A stretch of 39,229 nucleotides of DNA from Streptobacillus ratti (GTDB lineage: Bacteria; Fusobacteriota; Fusobacteriia; Fusobacteriales; Leptotrichiaceae): positions 1 through 39,229 of the forward strand of contig NZ_LKKW01000010.1 of NCBI RefSeq assembly GCF_001891165.1, read 5' to 3'. Positions 7,158 to 16,836 of this stretch are shown piece after piece. Positions within the stretch are counted from its first letter, which is position 1. Every line of letters begins with the position of its first letter. A program made the translations under genes and the position numbers. The notes beneath the pieces were generated by a model. That model worked only from the letters and a program-made list of their open reading frames with translations. It ran no database searches and had not been told where the DNA came from.

Positions 7158-8360
7158 ATGAAAATTATCAATAAAAATTTTAGTTTTCTTTCTTTTTCAT
7201 CTTTCTTTGATAAAGCAGCTATACAATTTTCTATATTTTTATTCCCTTTAATTGCTATTTATTTATATAATACAAATTTAATGAAAACTTCTTTAATTAC
7301 ATTTGTTACTTTTATTCCTAATCTAATTTTTTCAAATCACATAGGAATTTTTGTTGATAGGCATGAAAAGAAAAAAATTTTATTAATTTCTAATATTATT
7401 TCAACTATATTAATATTTATATTGATTTTGTCTATTTTTTTCAAAATAAAATCTTTAACTTTATTTTACTTTATAATATTTTTGTTAAATACAATTAGAA
7501 TATTTTATACATTAACATATGTTTCATATATTCCAATTTTAGTTGAAAAAGAAAACTTCAAAAAAGCTAATATTGTATTAGAAATCATAAACTCATTTAC
7601 TCAAGTTATATTTCCAGCACTATTAGGAATTTTAGTAAACTATATTTCTCTTCCTGTGTTGACTTTAGGATATGGTTTATCACATATATTATCAATGCTT
7701 GGTCAATTATTCATAGAAAAAGAAGAAGAAATTAAAAATAAGGATAAAGATTATAATGAAAGTTATCTAAAAGAAATAATAGAAAGTTATAAATTTGTAT
7801 TTTCACATTTATTACTAAAACCTATAATAATATGTTATGTAATTATGGTTTTTGCTATAGGAATTTTTGCTTCTATACAAAGTTTCTATATCTTAAAAAT
7901 ATTAAAATTAGATAAAAGTAGTCTAGGAATTATTATGGGATTAGGTAATATAGGGTTTTTTATAGGAAGTTTTTTAGCTTCTTTTCTTTCTAAAAAGATA
8001 AAAATAGCAAAATCCATATTACTTTCAATCTTATTCTACTTTTTAGGCTATATGTCCTTTTATTATTTTAAAAGTATACAAGGACTTATACTAGGACAAG
8101 CTTTAATAAGTGCATCACTGCCGATTTATAATATAAATGTAGTAACATTGCGTCAAAGTGTTACACCAACAGAAAAAATTGCTAGTGTATCTTCTATTTT
8201 TAGAGTTTGTGGAAGAGGTTTAATTCCAATAGGTGCATTAATTGGAGGTGTTTTAGGGTCAATAATAACATTAAAATATACAATTTTAATTACTTCTTTT
8301 ATTATTCTAATATCAAGTCTTCCAATAATTCTTTCAAAAAATTTAATGAAAAAGAGATAA
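7158..8360 (+). CDS. MFS transporter (drug-exporter-like)
   Basis: A 400-residue polytopic membrane protein with about twelve hydrophobic segments and a short charged central loop (EKEEEIKNKDKDYNES, about 190-205) dividing two six-helix halves. The loop after helix 2 reads GIFVDRHEKKKILL, the MFS motif A (G-x-x-x-D-R-x-x-R/K). Overall it resembles the macrolide/multidrug exporter-like branch (MefA/YkuC-like), but the substrate is unknown. It is monocistronic, with its own promoter and a strong terminator at 8362-8425, and is divergent from the PTS operon across a 370-bp region. No functional link to the PTS is visible. Confidence 0.85.
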   Translation: MKIINKNFSFLSFSSFFDKAAIQFSIFLFPLIAIYLYNTNLMKTSLITFVTFIPNLIFSNHIGIFVDRHEKKKILLISNIISTILIFILILSIFFKIKSLTLFYFIIFLLNTIRIFYTLTYVSYIPILVEKENFKKANIVLEIINSFTQVIFPALLGILVNYISLPVLTLGYGLSHILSMLGQLFIEKEEEIKNKDKDYNESYLKEIIESYKFVFSHLLLKPIIICYVIMVFAIGIFASIQSFYILKILKLDKSSLGIIMGLGNIGFFIGSFLASFLSKKIKIAKSILLSILFYFLGYMSFYYFKSIQGLILGQALISASLPIYNINVVTLRQSVTPTEKIASVSSIFRVCGRGLIPIGALIGGVLGSIITLKYTILITSFIILISSLPIILSKNLMKKR

Positions 8361-8361
8361 A

Positions 8362-8425
8362 ATAAAAATATACCAATCTCCAATAATTAGACAAAAATCT
8401 AATAGTGAGAGATTGGTATTTTTAT
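8362..8425. terminator. Branched bidirectional terminator between the MFS gene and mfd
   Basis: ATACCAATCTC (8370-8380) pairs with GAGATTGGTAT (8409-8419), and an inner stem ATTAGA/TCTAAT (8386-8391, 8398-8403) lies in its loop. T runs flank it on both strands. It separates two convergent genes. Confidence 0.8.
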
Positions 8426-8427
8426 AA

Positions 8428-11127
8428 TCACTTAATTCTCTTAGAAAATTCCTTTTTTGTTAATTTAACCACATAGTTAGGTAGTGTTAAAATATATTCT
8501 TTATTATTCTCTTCTATTTTATCTATACCATTTTCTATCATATATAGTTTTATTTTTATAGAATGAATGAAATTTTGCATTTCTTTTGGTATTTTACCAA
8601 ACCTATCTCTAATTTCATCTGTTAATTTATTTAATTCATTTTCACTTTGAACTTCTGCATACCTTTTATATACAACTATTCTTTCATCTTTTTCTATATA
8701 TTCCTGAGGTATATATCCATTATTTAAAAGGTTAATTTCAGTATTTTTAAATTCTTTTACTTTTTCTCCTTTTAATTTATTTATTTCATTTTTAAGCATT
8801 TTAAGATAAAGGTCATATCCAAACATATCTATAGCACCGTGTTGTTTTTCTCCCAATATTTCTCCAGCACCACGTATATTTAAATCTTCTAAAGAAAGCA
8901 AGTATCCTCCACCTTCTACTCCCTCTATTTTTTCTAAACTTTTATCTTTTTCCTTACCTTTTTTACTTTTATACTCATTTTCTAATAAATAGCAGTATCC
9001 TTGTCTTTTACCACGACCTACTCTTCCCCTTAATTGATAAATTTGAGAAAGACCAAGATTAGTATAGTTTTCTATAATTATACTATTAGCATTAGTAATA
9101 TCTATACCATTTTCTACTATAGTAGATGCTATTAATATATCGAATTTACCCTCATCAAAATCATTTATTTTTTGTTTAATTTCCTTAGGACTTAATTGTC
9201 CATGTATATATTCAATATTTACAAAATCAGGCATTAATTTCTTTAAAGTTTTCTGTTTTTCTGCCATTCCTTTAACATTATTTGTGATATAGAAAACTTG
9301 TCCATCTCTTGAAAGTTCTTTTAAAATGATTTTCTTTATTTCATCTTCTTGTATTTTTTGTGTAATAATAGGTAGTCTATCCATGGGAGAGCTTTGAATT
9401 AAAGATATATCTCTAATACCTAAAAGAGCTAAATTTAAAGTTCTAGGTATAGGTGTTGCACTTAAAGTCAACAAATGAATATCTTCTTTTCTTTTTTTGA
9501 TTTTTTCCTTTGCTGTAACTCCAAATTTTTGTTCTTCATCTATTATTAATAGCCCTAAATTTTTAAATTTTACATCATCTCCAAGTAATCTATGTGTTCC
9601 TATTACTAAATCAATTTTTCCACTTTTAAGCCCATTTAAAACATCATCAGTATTTTTTCCAGTAAGTCTTGAAAGATTAGCTACAGTAATTCCAAAATCT
9701 TCAAATCTTTTATGACATCTTTCAAAATGTTGATTAGCAAGTACAGTTGTGGGAGCAAGTATGGCACATTGATATCCATTTTCAATAGCTTTAAAAGCTG
9801 TTATCATGGCAACTTCTGTTTTACCATAACCTACATCTCCAACTAATAGTCTATCCATTAATCTTCCACTTTCTAAATCGTGTTTAATGTCTTCAACTGC
9901 TTTTTGTTGATCCCATGTTAAACTAAAAGGAAATTTTTCTTCAAATTCTTCTTGCCAAAGAGTATCCTTCAAAAAAGGAAGTTTAGTAATAAGCTTTCTT
10001 TTAGCTTGTATATTAACTAGTTCTTGTGCAAATTTTTCAACATCTTCTCTAATTCTTTTTTCACGTCTTTTATATCCCTTAGTTCCTAAAGAATAGAGTT
10101 TTGGTGCCGTGCCTGCTGAAACATATTTACTAATTCTATCTAATTTTTCAACAGGTATATATAGCTTATCATTATCCGCATATTGTATATATAGGTAATC
10201 TCTATCATTAATATTTACTGTTCCCATATATATCCCTATACCAAATTCTACGTGTATTACATAATCTCCCTCTAATATTTGATTTACACTGTTATACTTA
10301 ACACCTTTTTTCTCTATATTTTCTCTTTTTAGCTTAATTTCATCTTGATAATTTCTATCTTTACTTCTACTTACCTCAAGTAAATTTCCTTTTTCTATTA
10401 ATTTATCAAACCTTTTCTTTAAAGTTTCTTCATTATCTTTATCAAGCATTAACATTTGTTCTAATCTAATTTCAAGAAATTCTTTGTTTTCTAAAAATAT
10501 CTCTATATTCCCCTTATTAAAAATTGAAATCATATCCACAATTTCTCTTTCTATACCAGTTAATACATTACCAAATATTTCTATTTTTTCAATATTTTCA
10601 ATAGATCTTTGATTATATGTAGAAAAAACTTTAATATTTTCAAGTATAGTGTCAAAAAAATCAAGTCTTATAGGGTTATATAAATTAGATGGATATATAT
10701 CAATAATATCTCCTCTAATTGCAAATTCTCCCTTATTAAGAACTGTATATTCCTTTTTATATCCATTTTCAATTAAATATTCTAATATTTCATCTCTTGA
10801 ATATTCTTCATTAACCTTAAATTCCTTTGATTTAAATTCATCAAAAAATATTTTTAATGCTAAATTAATATCAAGAAATAGTATACCTTTAGTATTTTTA
10901 TTTAAAAATTCCAATATTTCAATATTAACTCCTACTAAATCAAGATATGAGTATGAACTTAAATTTACATATTTACTTTCATATTCACTTTTTTCTTGTT
11001 TTAATATGTTATAGTAATATTCTAAATTATTTGACGCTGAACTTATGACTACCATTTTAAAAATACCCATACTTGTAAGTTTAGTTACAACTTCTTCTTT
11101 AAGTAAGGCAATATTTTTGTTACTCAT
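8428..11127 (-). CDS. mfd: Transcription-repair coupling factor Mfd (short form)
   Basis: An 899-residue Mfd, the translocase that removes stalled RNA polymerase and recruits UvrA. Order: a reduced UvrB-like N-terminal region (to about 270, with GEFAIRGDIIDIYP at 133-146); the RNA-polymerase interaction domain (about 275-340, GDYVIHVEFGIGIYMG); a RecG-like motor with Walker A GDVGYGKTEVA (430-440), the DEEQ box and SATPIPRT; TRG motif QLRGRVGRGKRQGY; and a C-terminal domain with DEIRDRFGKIP. It is about 250 residues shorter than E. coli Mfd (1148), most of the loss lying before the polymerase-interaction domain. It is last in the yaaA-recF-DUF721-mfd run, overlapping the previous gene by 8 bp, with AGGAG before ATG. 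Confidence 0.96.
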   Translation of the reverse strand: MSNKNIALLKEEVVTKLTSMGIFKMVVISSASNNLEYYYNILKQEKSEYESKYVNLSSYSYLDLVGVNIEILEFLNKNTKGILFLDINLALKIFFDEFKSKEFKVNEEYSRDEILEYLIENGYKKEYTVLNKGEFAIRGDIIDIYPSNLYNPIRLDFFDTILENIKVFSTYNQRSIENIEKIEIFGNVLTGIEREIVDMISIFNKGNIEIFLENKEFLEIRLEQMLMLDKDNEETLKKRFDKLIEKGNLLEVSRSKDRNYQDEIKLKRENIEKKGVKYNSVNQILEGDYVIHVEFGIGIYMGTVNINDRDYLYIQYADNDKLYIPVEKLDRISKYVSAGTAPKLYSLGTKGYKRREKRIREDVEKFAQELVNIQAKRKLITKLPFLKDTLWQEEFEEKFPFSLTWDQQKAVEDIKHDLESGRLMDRLLVGDVGYGKTEVAMITAFKAIENGYQCAILAPTTVLANQHFERCHKRFEDFGITVANLSRLTGKNTDDVLNGLKSGKIDLVIGTHRLLGDDVKFKNLGLLIIDEEQKFGVTAKEKIKKRKEDIHLLTLSATPIPRTLNLALLGIRDISLIQSSPMDRLPIITQKIQEDEIKKIILKELSRDGQVFYITNNVKGMAEKQKTLKKLMPDFVNIEYIHGQLSPKEIKQKINDFDEGKFDILIASTIVENGIDITNANSIIIENYTNLGLSQIYQLRGRVGRGKRQGYCYLLENEYKSKKGKEKDKSLEKIEGVEGGGYLLSLEDLNIRGAGEILGEKQHGAIDMFGYDLYLKMLKNEINKLKGEKVKEFKNTEINLLNNGYIPQEYIEKDERIVVYKRYAEVQSENELNKLTDEIRDRFGKIPKEMQNFIHSIKIKLYMIENGIDKIEENNKEYILTLPNYVVKLTKKEFSKRIK

Positions 11128-11962
11128 TATTTTCTCCTAATGCTGATATATTAATATTTCTTTTTTTGTAATAATGAAATAGTTTTTTTCTTAATTCATC
11201 TGCTGATAAAAACTGTATTTCAGTATCCATACTACCAGCTTTATATATAGCATAATCCATAAATAGGCTATTTATCATATTAATATCTGCTTTTTCTTTT
11301 TTATTATCAAGGTATTTAAATATCTTATCTACCTTTTCTTCTACTATTCTTCTTCTAGCATCTATATATACTTTAGAATTATTTAATATATATGGATTTT
11401 TTGTTAAATTATAGTAAGCTTCTTCTCTATTATACTCTAATTCTTTTTGTATACATAATAAGCACTTATCTCCTATTAAATCAGTTCTATCCATATTACA
11501 AATAGGGCATGTAACTTTAACTTCCATGCCTTTTTTAAAATATATTTCAGCTATATCATATAGATGATTTTTTACTTCTTCACTTACTTCCACTTTAGCA
11601 ATATTTTCAAGTATCTTATTTTTTTCTTCTTCACTAATCTTAATGTATCTTAAATCATCATTAGGTGATATTTTTTCTTTATTCATTTGTCTTTTCATAT
11701 TTCTAGTATTAACAATATTTTTTTTATCATCTAATATTCTAATATCAATTATTTCACCATATTTTCTAGCTTCTAGTAATATATTATATTTAATTTGATT
11801 AATAAAAATTTTAACATTAGGGTCATTTACATATATATTTATATATCCATCTTTAATAGAACATATACTACAATTACTAATCAGTGCATCATCAACAAAT
11901 TTATCATAATTAAAACCAAAAAGTTTTTTTACTTCTAATGCCATATTACTGATTTTCTTCAT
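11120..11962 (-). CDS. DUF721/DciA-like protein with C-terminal zinc-binding motif
   Basis: A 280-residue protein directly after recF, the usual place of DUF721/DciA genes. Residues 1-80 fit the DUF721 pattern loosely: an N-terminal helix, CSICSIKDGYINIYVNDPNV resembling the 'g-x-L-x-V-x-v' strands, then a long helix QIKYNILLEARKYGEIIDIRI. DciA proteins load the DnaB-type helicase in bacteria lacking DnaC/DnaI. Beyond that, a central helical region (about 110-150) leads to CPIC-(11)-CLLC (about 161-179), a probable zinc knuckle, then a charged helical tail; these are not part of ordinary DciA. The start is backed by a GGGGGGAT site and overlaps recF by 17 bp. The family assignment rests on position and weak pattern, so moderate confidence. 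Confidence 0.5.
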   Translation of the reverse strand: MKKISNMALEVKKLFGFNYDKFVDDALISNCSICSIKDGYINIYVNDPNVKIFINQIKYNILLEARKYGEIIDIRILDDKKNIVNTRNMKRQMNKEKISPNDDLRYIKISEEEKNKILENIAKVEVSEEVKNHLYDIAEIYFKKGMEVKVTCPICNMDRTDLIGDKCLLCIQKELEYNREEAYYNLTKNPYILNNSKVYIDARRRIVEEKVDKIFKYLDNKKEKADINMINSLFMDYAIYKAGSMDTEIQFLSADELRKKLFHYYKKRNINISALGENNE

Positions 11963-13025
11963 TTATTATCCCCCCATCAACATCAAATTTTTTACCAACT
12001 ATTTTTAAATCTTCTGTTGAAGTTAAGAAACATTGTATTTCTTTTTCTAAAAAATAGTGTATAATTTGATTTTTTCTAAAATTATCAAAAAATGAAGTAA
12101 TGTCATCCATTAAAAATATAGGTTTTTTATTTTCCTTTTTTTCTATTAATTCAATTTCAGATATTTTTAGTATAAATACTATAGATTTTTTTTCACCTTG
12201 CGAAGAATAATGTCTTGCATTTTTGCCATTTAATTCAAAAATATATTCATCTTTATGAACACCATAATTAGAATATCCTAATTGAACATCATATCCCTCT
12301 TTACTTTTTAATAGTTTTTCTATAACTTTCTTATTTTCTTCTATATTTGAAACATCTTCTAACTTTAAAAAGTTTTCATAAATTAATTTAAAATCATGTT
12401 CTGGATTGAATAGATTTTTATAATTAACATCTAAATACTTATTTAATTCATCTACATATTCTTTTCTAATTTTAAGTATTTTGGCACATATATCTATATA
12501 TTTTTCATTATATATCAAATAAAGTTCTTCCTTATACTTTTTATCTTTAAGCATCTTATTTCTTACTTTAAGTATTTTTTCATAATCCACTATCAAATGA
12601 AGATATTCTTTGTTAATTTGAGAAATTTCGTAATTGAAAAATCCCCTTCTAATTGAAGGGTTACCCATTACTAATTCAACATCTTCTGGTATAAATGAAA
12701 CTGCTAAAATATCTCCTATATAGTCTACATATTTTATTTTTTCACCATTTTTAAAATATTTTTTTTCATTTTTATAAAGATTAATAGAATAATTAGAGGT
12801 ATTATCTAATTTAACAAAAATTTTAGCATCATTACTAGTATATTTTATCATTTCATTATTCTTTTTAGTTCTAAAACTTCTACCAGTTGCTCCAAAATAT
12901 ATAGCTTCCATAAAAGATGTTTTACCTTGTGCATTTTCACCATAAATTAAATTAAATCCACTAGATAATTTTATTCTTTTATCAATTAAATTTCTAAATC
13001 CTGAAAAAAATATTTCTTTTATCAT
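11946..13025 (-). CDS. recF: DNA recombination/repair ATPase RecF
   Basis: A 359-residue SMC-like ABC ATPase that loads RecA at gapped DNA with RecO and RecR. Seen: N-terminal FSGFRNL and Walker A GENAQGKTS (about 30-38), GRSFR after it, signature YSSQGEKKSIVFILK (about 280-294), and Walker B IFLMDDITSFFD near 315. The usual RecF Walker B ends in DD-x-x-S-E-L-D; here the Glu-Leu is replaced by Phe-Phe, a mild departure. Its start overlaps the yaaA stop (ATGA) and its end overlaps the DUF721 gene, implying translational coupling. Confidence 0.95.
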   Translation of the reverse strand: MIKEIFFSGFRNLIDKRIKLSSGFNLIYGENAQGKTSFMEAIYFGATGRSFRTKKNNEMIKYTSNDAKIFVKLDNTSNYSINLYKNEKKYFKNGEKIKYVDYIGDILAVSFIPEDVELVMGNPSIRRGFFNYEISQINKEYLHLIVDYEKILKVRNKMLKDKKYKEELYLIYNEKYIDICAKILKIRKEYVDELNKYLDVNYKNLFNPEHDFKLIYENFLKLEDVSNIEENKKVIEKLLKSKEGYDVQLGYSNYGVHKDEYIFELNGKNARHYSSQGEKKSIVFILKISEIELIEKKENKKPIFLMDDITSFFDNFRKNQIIHYFLEKEIQCFLTSTEDLKIVGKKFDVDGGIINEENQ

Positions 13026-13225
13026 TTAATTTCTACTCTTTCTCCCTCAAATTCAACTATCATACCTCTATATATCTTTCTACCTCTTCTAACCTCAACT
13101 TCATTATCTACTAATACACGACCCTCAAGTATCATTTCTTTTGCACTTGAACCATTTTCAACTAAATTTGCATATTTAAGTAATTGATCTAGTTTAATAT
13201 ATTCTGTATTTATCTTTATTTCCAT
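13022..13225 (-). CDS. yaaA: S4-domain RNA-binding protein YaaA
   Basis: A small S4-domain protein of the YaaA/YbcJ type that classically precedes recF. The S4 core is IKLDQLLKYANLVENGSSAKEMI, then EGRVLVDNEVEVRRGRKI and the closing strand VEFEGERVEI. I place the start at 13225 (67 residues), because AAGAGG lies eight bases upstream of that ATG. The in-frame ATG at 13243 (73 residues) has no visible ribosome site and the AAGAGG would be inside the coding region. It overlaps recF by four bases. Role not established: probably ribosome or RNA binding. Confidence 0.9.
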   Translation of the reverse strand: MEIKINTEYIKLDQLLKYANLVENGSSAKEMILEGRVLVDNEVEVRRGRKIYRGMIVEFEGERVEIK

Positions 13226-13253
13226 TATTTTTCCTCTTTTCATAATTGCAATT

Positions 13254-13282
13254 TTTAAAAAGAATGCAGGTTTCCCTGCATT
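13254..13282 (-). terminator. Terminator after pyrG
   Basis: AATGCAGG (13263-13270) and CCTGCATT (13275-13282) form an 8-bp stem with a four-base loop; on the minus strand a T run (13257-13261) follows. It lies just downstream of pyrG and upstream of yaaA, leaving very little room for a yaaA promoter, so partial read-through is possible. Confidence 0.75.
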
Positions 13283-13285
13283 ACT

Positions 13286-14881
13286 TTATTTAATATTTTT
13301 TCTATCTAAAATTGCCTTTATCCACCCTTTAAATAAAGAATGTGGTTTATTTGGTCTACTCATAAATTCTGGATGAAATTGAGCAGCAATAAAGAATGGG
13401 TGATCCTCTATTTCAATTATTTCTACATAATTTCCATCAGGTGATTTTCCTACTATCTTAAACCCATGTTTCTCAAACTCTTCTAAATATTTTTTATTAA
13501 ATTCATATCTATGTCTATGTCTTTCTAACACCTCAGATTGTCCATATAGGGCATAAACTTTACTATTTGGGTCAAGTTTACAAGGATATGCTCCAAGTCT
13601 CATAGTTCCACCTAAATTTTCAATGTCTCCTTGATATTCAATTAAACTAATAACAGGGTGTGAAGTTGTTTCATCAAATTCTGTAGAATTTGCATCTGTC
13701 ATTCCTAATACATTTCTTGCAAATTCTATAGTTGCCATTTGCATTCCTAGACAAATTCCAAAAAAAGGTATCTTATTTTCTCTTGCAAATCTTACAGTAT
13801 TAATCTTTCCTTCAATTCCACGTCCACCAAATCCACCTGGAACTAAAATACCGTCATATTCTTTTAACTCTGTTAAATCAAATTCTTCTGCTTTTAAATA
13901 ATCTATCTTAACTTTAGTATCATAGTGAAATCCTGCATGTTCTATAGATTCATTTATACTAATATAAGCATCTTTTAATTCAACATATTTCCCAACCACT
14001 GCTACTTTAATTTCATGTTTAGGATTCATGAATTTATTTACCATTTCTTTCCATTTTTCAAGACTAGGTTTAATATTTTCTAAATTTAATTTTTTACATA
14101 CCTCATCTGCAAGTCCCAATTCTTCCATCTGTATAGGAATTTCATATAAATTATTAGCATCTAATGCTTCAATTACAGAACTTTCATCTACATCACAGAA
14201 TAAAGAAACCTTAGATTTAATATTTTTATCTACCGGGTGTTCACTTCTAAGTATTATAATATCTGGATTAACTCCAAGTCCTTGTAACATCTTAACACTT
14301 TGTTGTGTAGGTTTAGTTTTTAATTCTCCAGCAGCTTTTAAATATGGAAGTAATGTTACATGTATATATGCTACATTTTCTCTTCCTACATCTTTTTTAA
14401 ATTGTCTTATAGCCTCTATAAATGGATTTGATTCTATATCCCCTATAGTTCCACCAATTTCAGTTATTACTATATCTGAATTAGAAGCTTTTCCAGCCTG
14501 CATAATTTTTTTCTTAATCTCATTAGTAACATGTGGTATTACCTGAACTGTTCCTCCAAGGTAATCTCCTCTTCTTTCTTTGCTAATTATTGTTGACATT
14601 ATTTTTCCACTAGTTACATTATTATACTTAGTAAGCTCTTCGTTTATAAATCTTTCATAATGTCCTAAATCTAAATCTGTTTCAGCTCCATCTGCTGTAA
14701 CAAAAACTTCTCCATGTTGATACGGACTCATAGTACCCGGATCAATATTTAGATAAGGATCAAATTTTTGAATAGTTACTTTATATCCTCTTTCTTTTAA
14801 TAATCTCCCTAGAGATGCAGCAGTAATTCCTTTTCCTAGAGAAGAAACTACTCCACCTGTAACAAATATATACTTAATCAT
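13286..14881 (-). CDS. pyrG: CTP synthase
   Basis: A 531-residue CTP synthase, which aminates UTP to CTP using ATP and glutamine. The N-terminal synthetase domain begins with [16 protein letters not shown] and contains [20 protein letters not shown]. The C-terminal class I glutamine amidotransferase domain has PGGFGGRG, the nucleophile in FGICLGMQ and the catalytic His-Glu in FHPEF. Length is normal for the family. It follows a small secreted-protein gene by five bases, and its transcript ends at the hairpin 13254-13282. Confidence 0.97.
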   Translation of the reverse strand: MIKYIFVTGGVVSSLGKGITAASLGRLLKERGYKVTIQKFDPYLNIDPGTMSPYQHGEVFVTADGAETDLDLGHYERFINEELTKYNNVTSGKIMSTIISKERRGDYLGGTVQVIPHVTNEIKKKIMQAGKASNSDIVITEIGGTIGDIESNPFIEAIRQFKKDVGRENVAYIHVTLLPYLKAAGELKTKPTQQSVKMLQGLGVNPDIIILRSEHPVDKNIKSKVSLFCDVDESSVIEALDANNLYEIPIQMEELGLADEVCKKLNLENIKPSLEKWKEMVNKFMNPKHEIKVAVVGKYVELKDAYISINESIEHAGFHYDTKVKIDYLKAEEFDLTELKEYDGILVPGGFGGRGIEGKINTVRFARENKIPFFGICLGMQMATIEFARNVLGMTDANSTEFDETTSHPVISLIEYQGDIENLGGTMRLGAYPCKLDPNSKVYALYGQSEVLERHRHRYEFNKKYLEEFEKHGFKIVGKSPDGNYVEIIEIEDHPFFIAAQFHPEFMSRPNKPHSLFKGWIKAILDRKNIK

Positions 14882-14886
14882 ATTAT

Positions 14887-15321
14887 TTAATCCCTTTCCG
14901 AAGATTTTTCTTGTATTATTATATTTTTGGTACTACTACTTGGGACTTGTAGTAATTTTAATCTTTTGTCATTTTCTTCTTTAGCTATAATACTATATAT
15001 ACTATCAAAATCATCTTTTTCTATAGGAGTGTCAGCAAATATTACTAAATTATTTACATTTTTAGAGGAATACATCTTAACATCAGTAACATCAAATAAA
15101 TATCCTGAAAGAAATTTAAGATAAAGTGTTTCATTGAATATTCTCAATTCATTTGTACTTTTTTCACTTGTATCACTAAAATCTATATCCATTACCTTTT
15201 TGTATTTTATAATTAGCTCCTTTTTTATATTTTTTAATTCAGCTAATCCCTCTTCAACATCTATCATAGCAAAAGTATTAAAAGATAAAAGTATCATAAT
15301 AGCTATAAATATTTTTTTCAT
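14887..15321 (-). CDS. Small secreted protein of unknown function (144 aa)
   Basis: I do not recognise a family. The N-terminus is a signal peptide ([18 protein letters not shown], probably cleaved after FA), and the mature part of about 125 residues is mixed and charged, with no cysteines and no obvious membrane segment, so a periplasmic location is likely. The C-terminus is lysine/serine-rich. It is between another secreted protein (15331-15816, nine bases upstream) and pyrG (five bases downstream), so co-transcription with a CTP synthase is implied although no shared function is evident. Confidence 0.75.
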   Translation of the reverse strand: MKKIFIAIMILLSFNTFAMIDVEEGLAELKNIKKELIIKYKKVMDIDFSDTSEKSTNELRIFNETLYLKFLSGYLFDVTDVKMYSSKNVNNLVIFADTPIEKDDFDSIYSIIAKEENDKRLKLLQVPSSSTKNIIIQEKSSERD

Positions 15322-15330
15322 AAAATTTCC

Positions 15331-15816
15331 TTATTTTTTCTCTTTAGTCAACTTCATATCAGAATAAAGTTTAAATGTAACTTCTGTTGGTTTTTGATAA
15401 AGATTATTTAATATTTCTACAACTGCTTTATCTAAATAATAAGCATCTTTTGACTCTATTTTCTTATCAACATAGTATTTAAATTCTGCTTTATTCCCAT
15501 TTAATTCTTTAATAGCGAAACTAGATTCATAACCTATTTGTGAAAATATATGTTTTAATCCTAAAATGTATAAAGCTTTCTTATTTTCAAATTTAGTTTC
15601 ATCGTATTTAGAATTTTTACCTTTTTCTTTTTTAATTAAATCTGATACATAGTTATTGAAATCAGAATATATTAAATCTAATGTTCCCTTTTCTGCTATT
15701 TTTTTAAATTCTTCTTGAATAACTGATTGTTCTACTTCAGCTAAATTATATTTTGCAGTTGCACTAAATGTAATTGCAGATAATACTATTGATAGTGCTA
15801 GTAATGTTTTTTTCAT
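15331..15816 (-). CDS. Small secreted protein of unknown function (161 aa)
   Basis: Family not recognised. The signal peptide MKKTLLALSIVLSAITFSATA ends in an A-x-A type site before KYNLAE. The mature protein is about 140 residues, rich in Lys and Glu, without cysteine. A second half beginning NGNKAEFKYYVDKKIESKD looks like alternating beta strands. It resembles the next gene in size, secretion signal and arrangement, but I see no clear homology between them. AAGGAG precedes ATG, and a promoter lies at 15847-15875. Confidence 0.75.
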   Translation of the reverse strand: MKKTLLALSIVLSAITFSATAKYNLAEVEQSVIQEEFKKIAEKGTLDLIYSDFNNYVSDLIKKEKGKNSKYDETKFENKKALYILGLKHIFSQIGYESSFAIKELNGNKAEFKYYVDKKIESKDAYYLDKAVVEILNNLYQKPTEVTFKLYSDMKLTKEKK

Positions 15817-15846
15817 TTTAATTCTCCTTTATTGATATATAAATAT

Positions 15847-15875
15847 ATTGTACCCTATATTTATATGAATGTCCT
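15847..15875 (-). promoter_or_regulatory. Promoter of the secreted-protein/pyrG transcript
   Basis: On the minus strand AGGACA (15870-15875), a 17-base spacer and TACAAT (15847-15852). The -35 has four of six consensus bases and overlaps the stop codon of the upstream ROK kinase gene. Confidence 0.4.
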
Positions 15876-16828
15876 TATTTTTTATTTATAATTAACGATG
15901 CAGCTCCTTTTACTCCAGCTGAATCTAATAATTCACTTTTAACTATAGGTATGTTAATACTCATATTTAAAGCGTATTTAGGTAAATATTTTTTTATTCT
16001 TGGTATAATTAAGTCTGAAGATTTAGCAAGACCCCCTGCAATGACTATTATTTCAGGATTAACTAAATTAATTAAAACTCCTATACCATAGGCTAATTTA
16101 TTACAAAAATTATCAACTATAATTTCAGCAACCTCATCTCCTTTTCTTGCTTCTAAGAAAATATGAAATGCCTCAAGCTTTTCAAAATTATCTTTAAAAG
16201 TTTCATAAAGTAAGCCTTTTTTCTCTTGTTTTAATGTTTTAATTCCCTCTCTTACTATACCTCTAGCTGATGTAAATAACTCTAAACAACCAGTTAATCC
16301 ACAACCACATTTATCTCCATTTAAATCAACTGAGATATGACCTATTTCTCCAGCAGCACCATCATTTCCTGATATTAATTCTCCATTTATTATCATACCT
16401 GCTGCTACACCAGTTCCTATAGGTAAAATTATACTATTTTTATACCCTTTACTCGCTCCAAATAGATTTTCTCCTAATGCTATTGCTCTTACATCATTTT
16501 CAACTATTACAGTTTTACCTGAAATTCTTTCAAATAATTCTTTAGCATTAAAATCATTTCCCCATGAGAAATTAGCTGCTATTTTAACTATAGATTTATT
16601 AACCACTGGTCCAGGAATACCAAGCCCTATCCCCTCTAGTTCTGATATATCTGCTGATATTTTTACAAATAATTCTTGTATTTTATTCCAAATTCTAGTA
16701 AATGTATCTTCAGGTCCTCTTTTTGATTCTGTTTTAATACTTTCCTCTATTAAAATATTATATTCTAAATCTAACAATCCTATTTTAACATTAGTTCCAC
16801 CTAAATCTACTCCAACATAGTATTTCAT
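15875..16828 (-). CDS. ROK-family sugar kinase, probable glucokinase
   Basis: A 317-residue ROK kinase. DLGGTNVKIGL (about 8-18) is the phosphate-binding loop, GLGIPGPV is the second nucleotide motif, and ENDVRAIALGE contains the catalytic aspartate. GEIGHISVDLNGDKCGCGLTGCLE carries the ROK zinc site (His plus the CxCGxxGCxE cysteines). No DNA-binding domain precedes it, so it is a kinase and not a repressor. Glucose is the usual substrate for this length and motif set, but N-acetylmannosamine or fructose kinases look similar. It is eight bases after a tandem EIIB protein and downstream of fba, fitting a glycolytic role. Confidence 0.88.
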   Translation of the reverse strand: MKYYVGVDLGGTNVKIGLLDLEYNILIEESIKTESKRGPEDTFTRIWNKIQELFVKISADISELEGIGLGIPGPVVNKSIVKIAANFSWGNDFNAKELFERISGKTVIVENDVRAIALGENLFGASKGYKNSIILPIGTGVAAGMIINGELISGNDGAAGEIGHISVDLNGDKCGCGLTGCLELFTSARGIVREGIKTLKQEKKGLLYETFKDNFEKLEAFHIFLEARKGDEVAEIIVDNFCNKLAYGIGVLINLVNPEIIVIAGGLAKSSDLIIPRIKKYLPKYALNMSINIPIVKSELLDSAGVKGAASLIINKK

Positions 16829-16836
16829 ATAATCAC

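Noticed and set aside
11946-13225. Chromosomal origin near recF
   Set aside because: recF often lies near oriC, but dnaA, dnaN and gyrB are absent and no cluster of TTATCCACA-like boxes was found.
13241-13243. Upstream ATG as the yaaA start
   Set aside because: It has no ribosome site, while the ATG at 13225 is preceded by AAGAGG at proper spacing.
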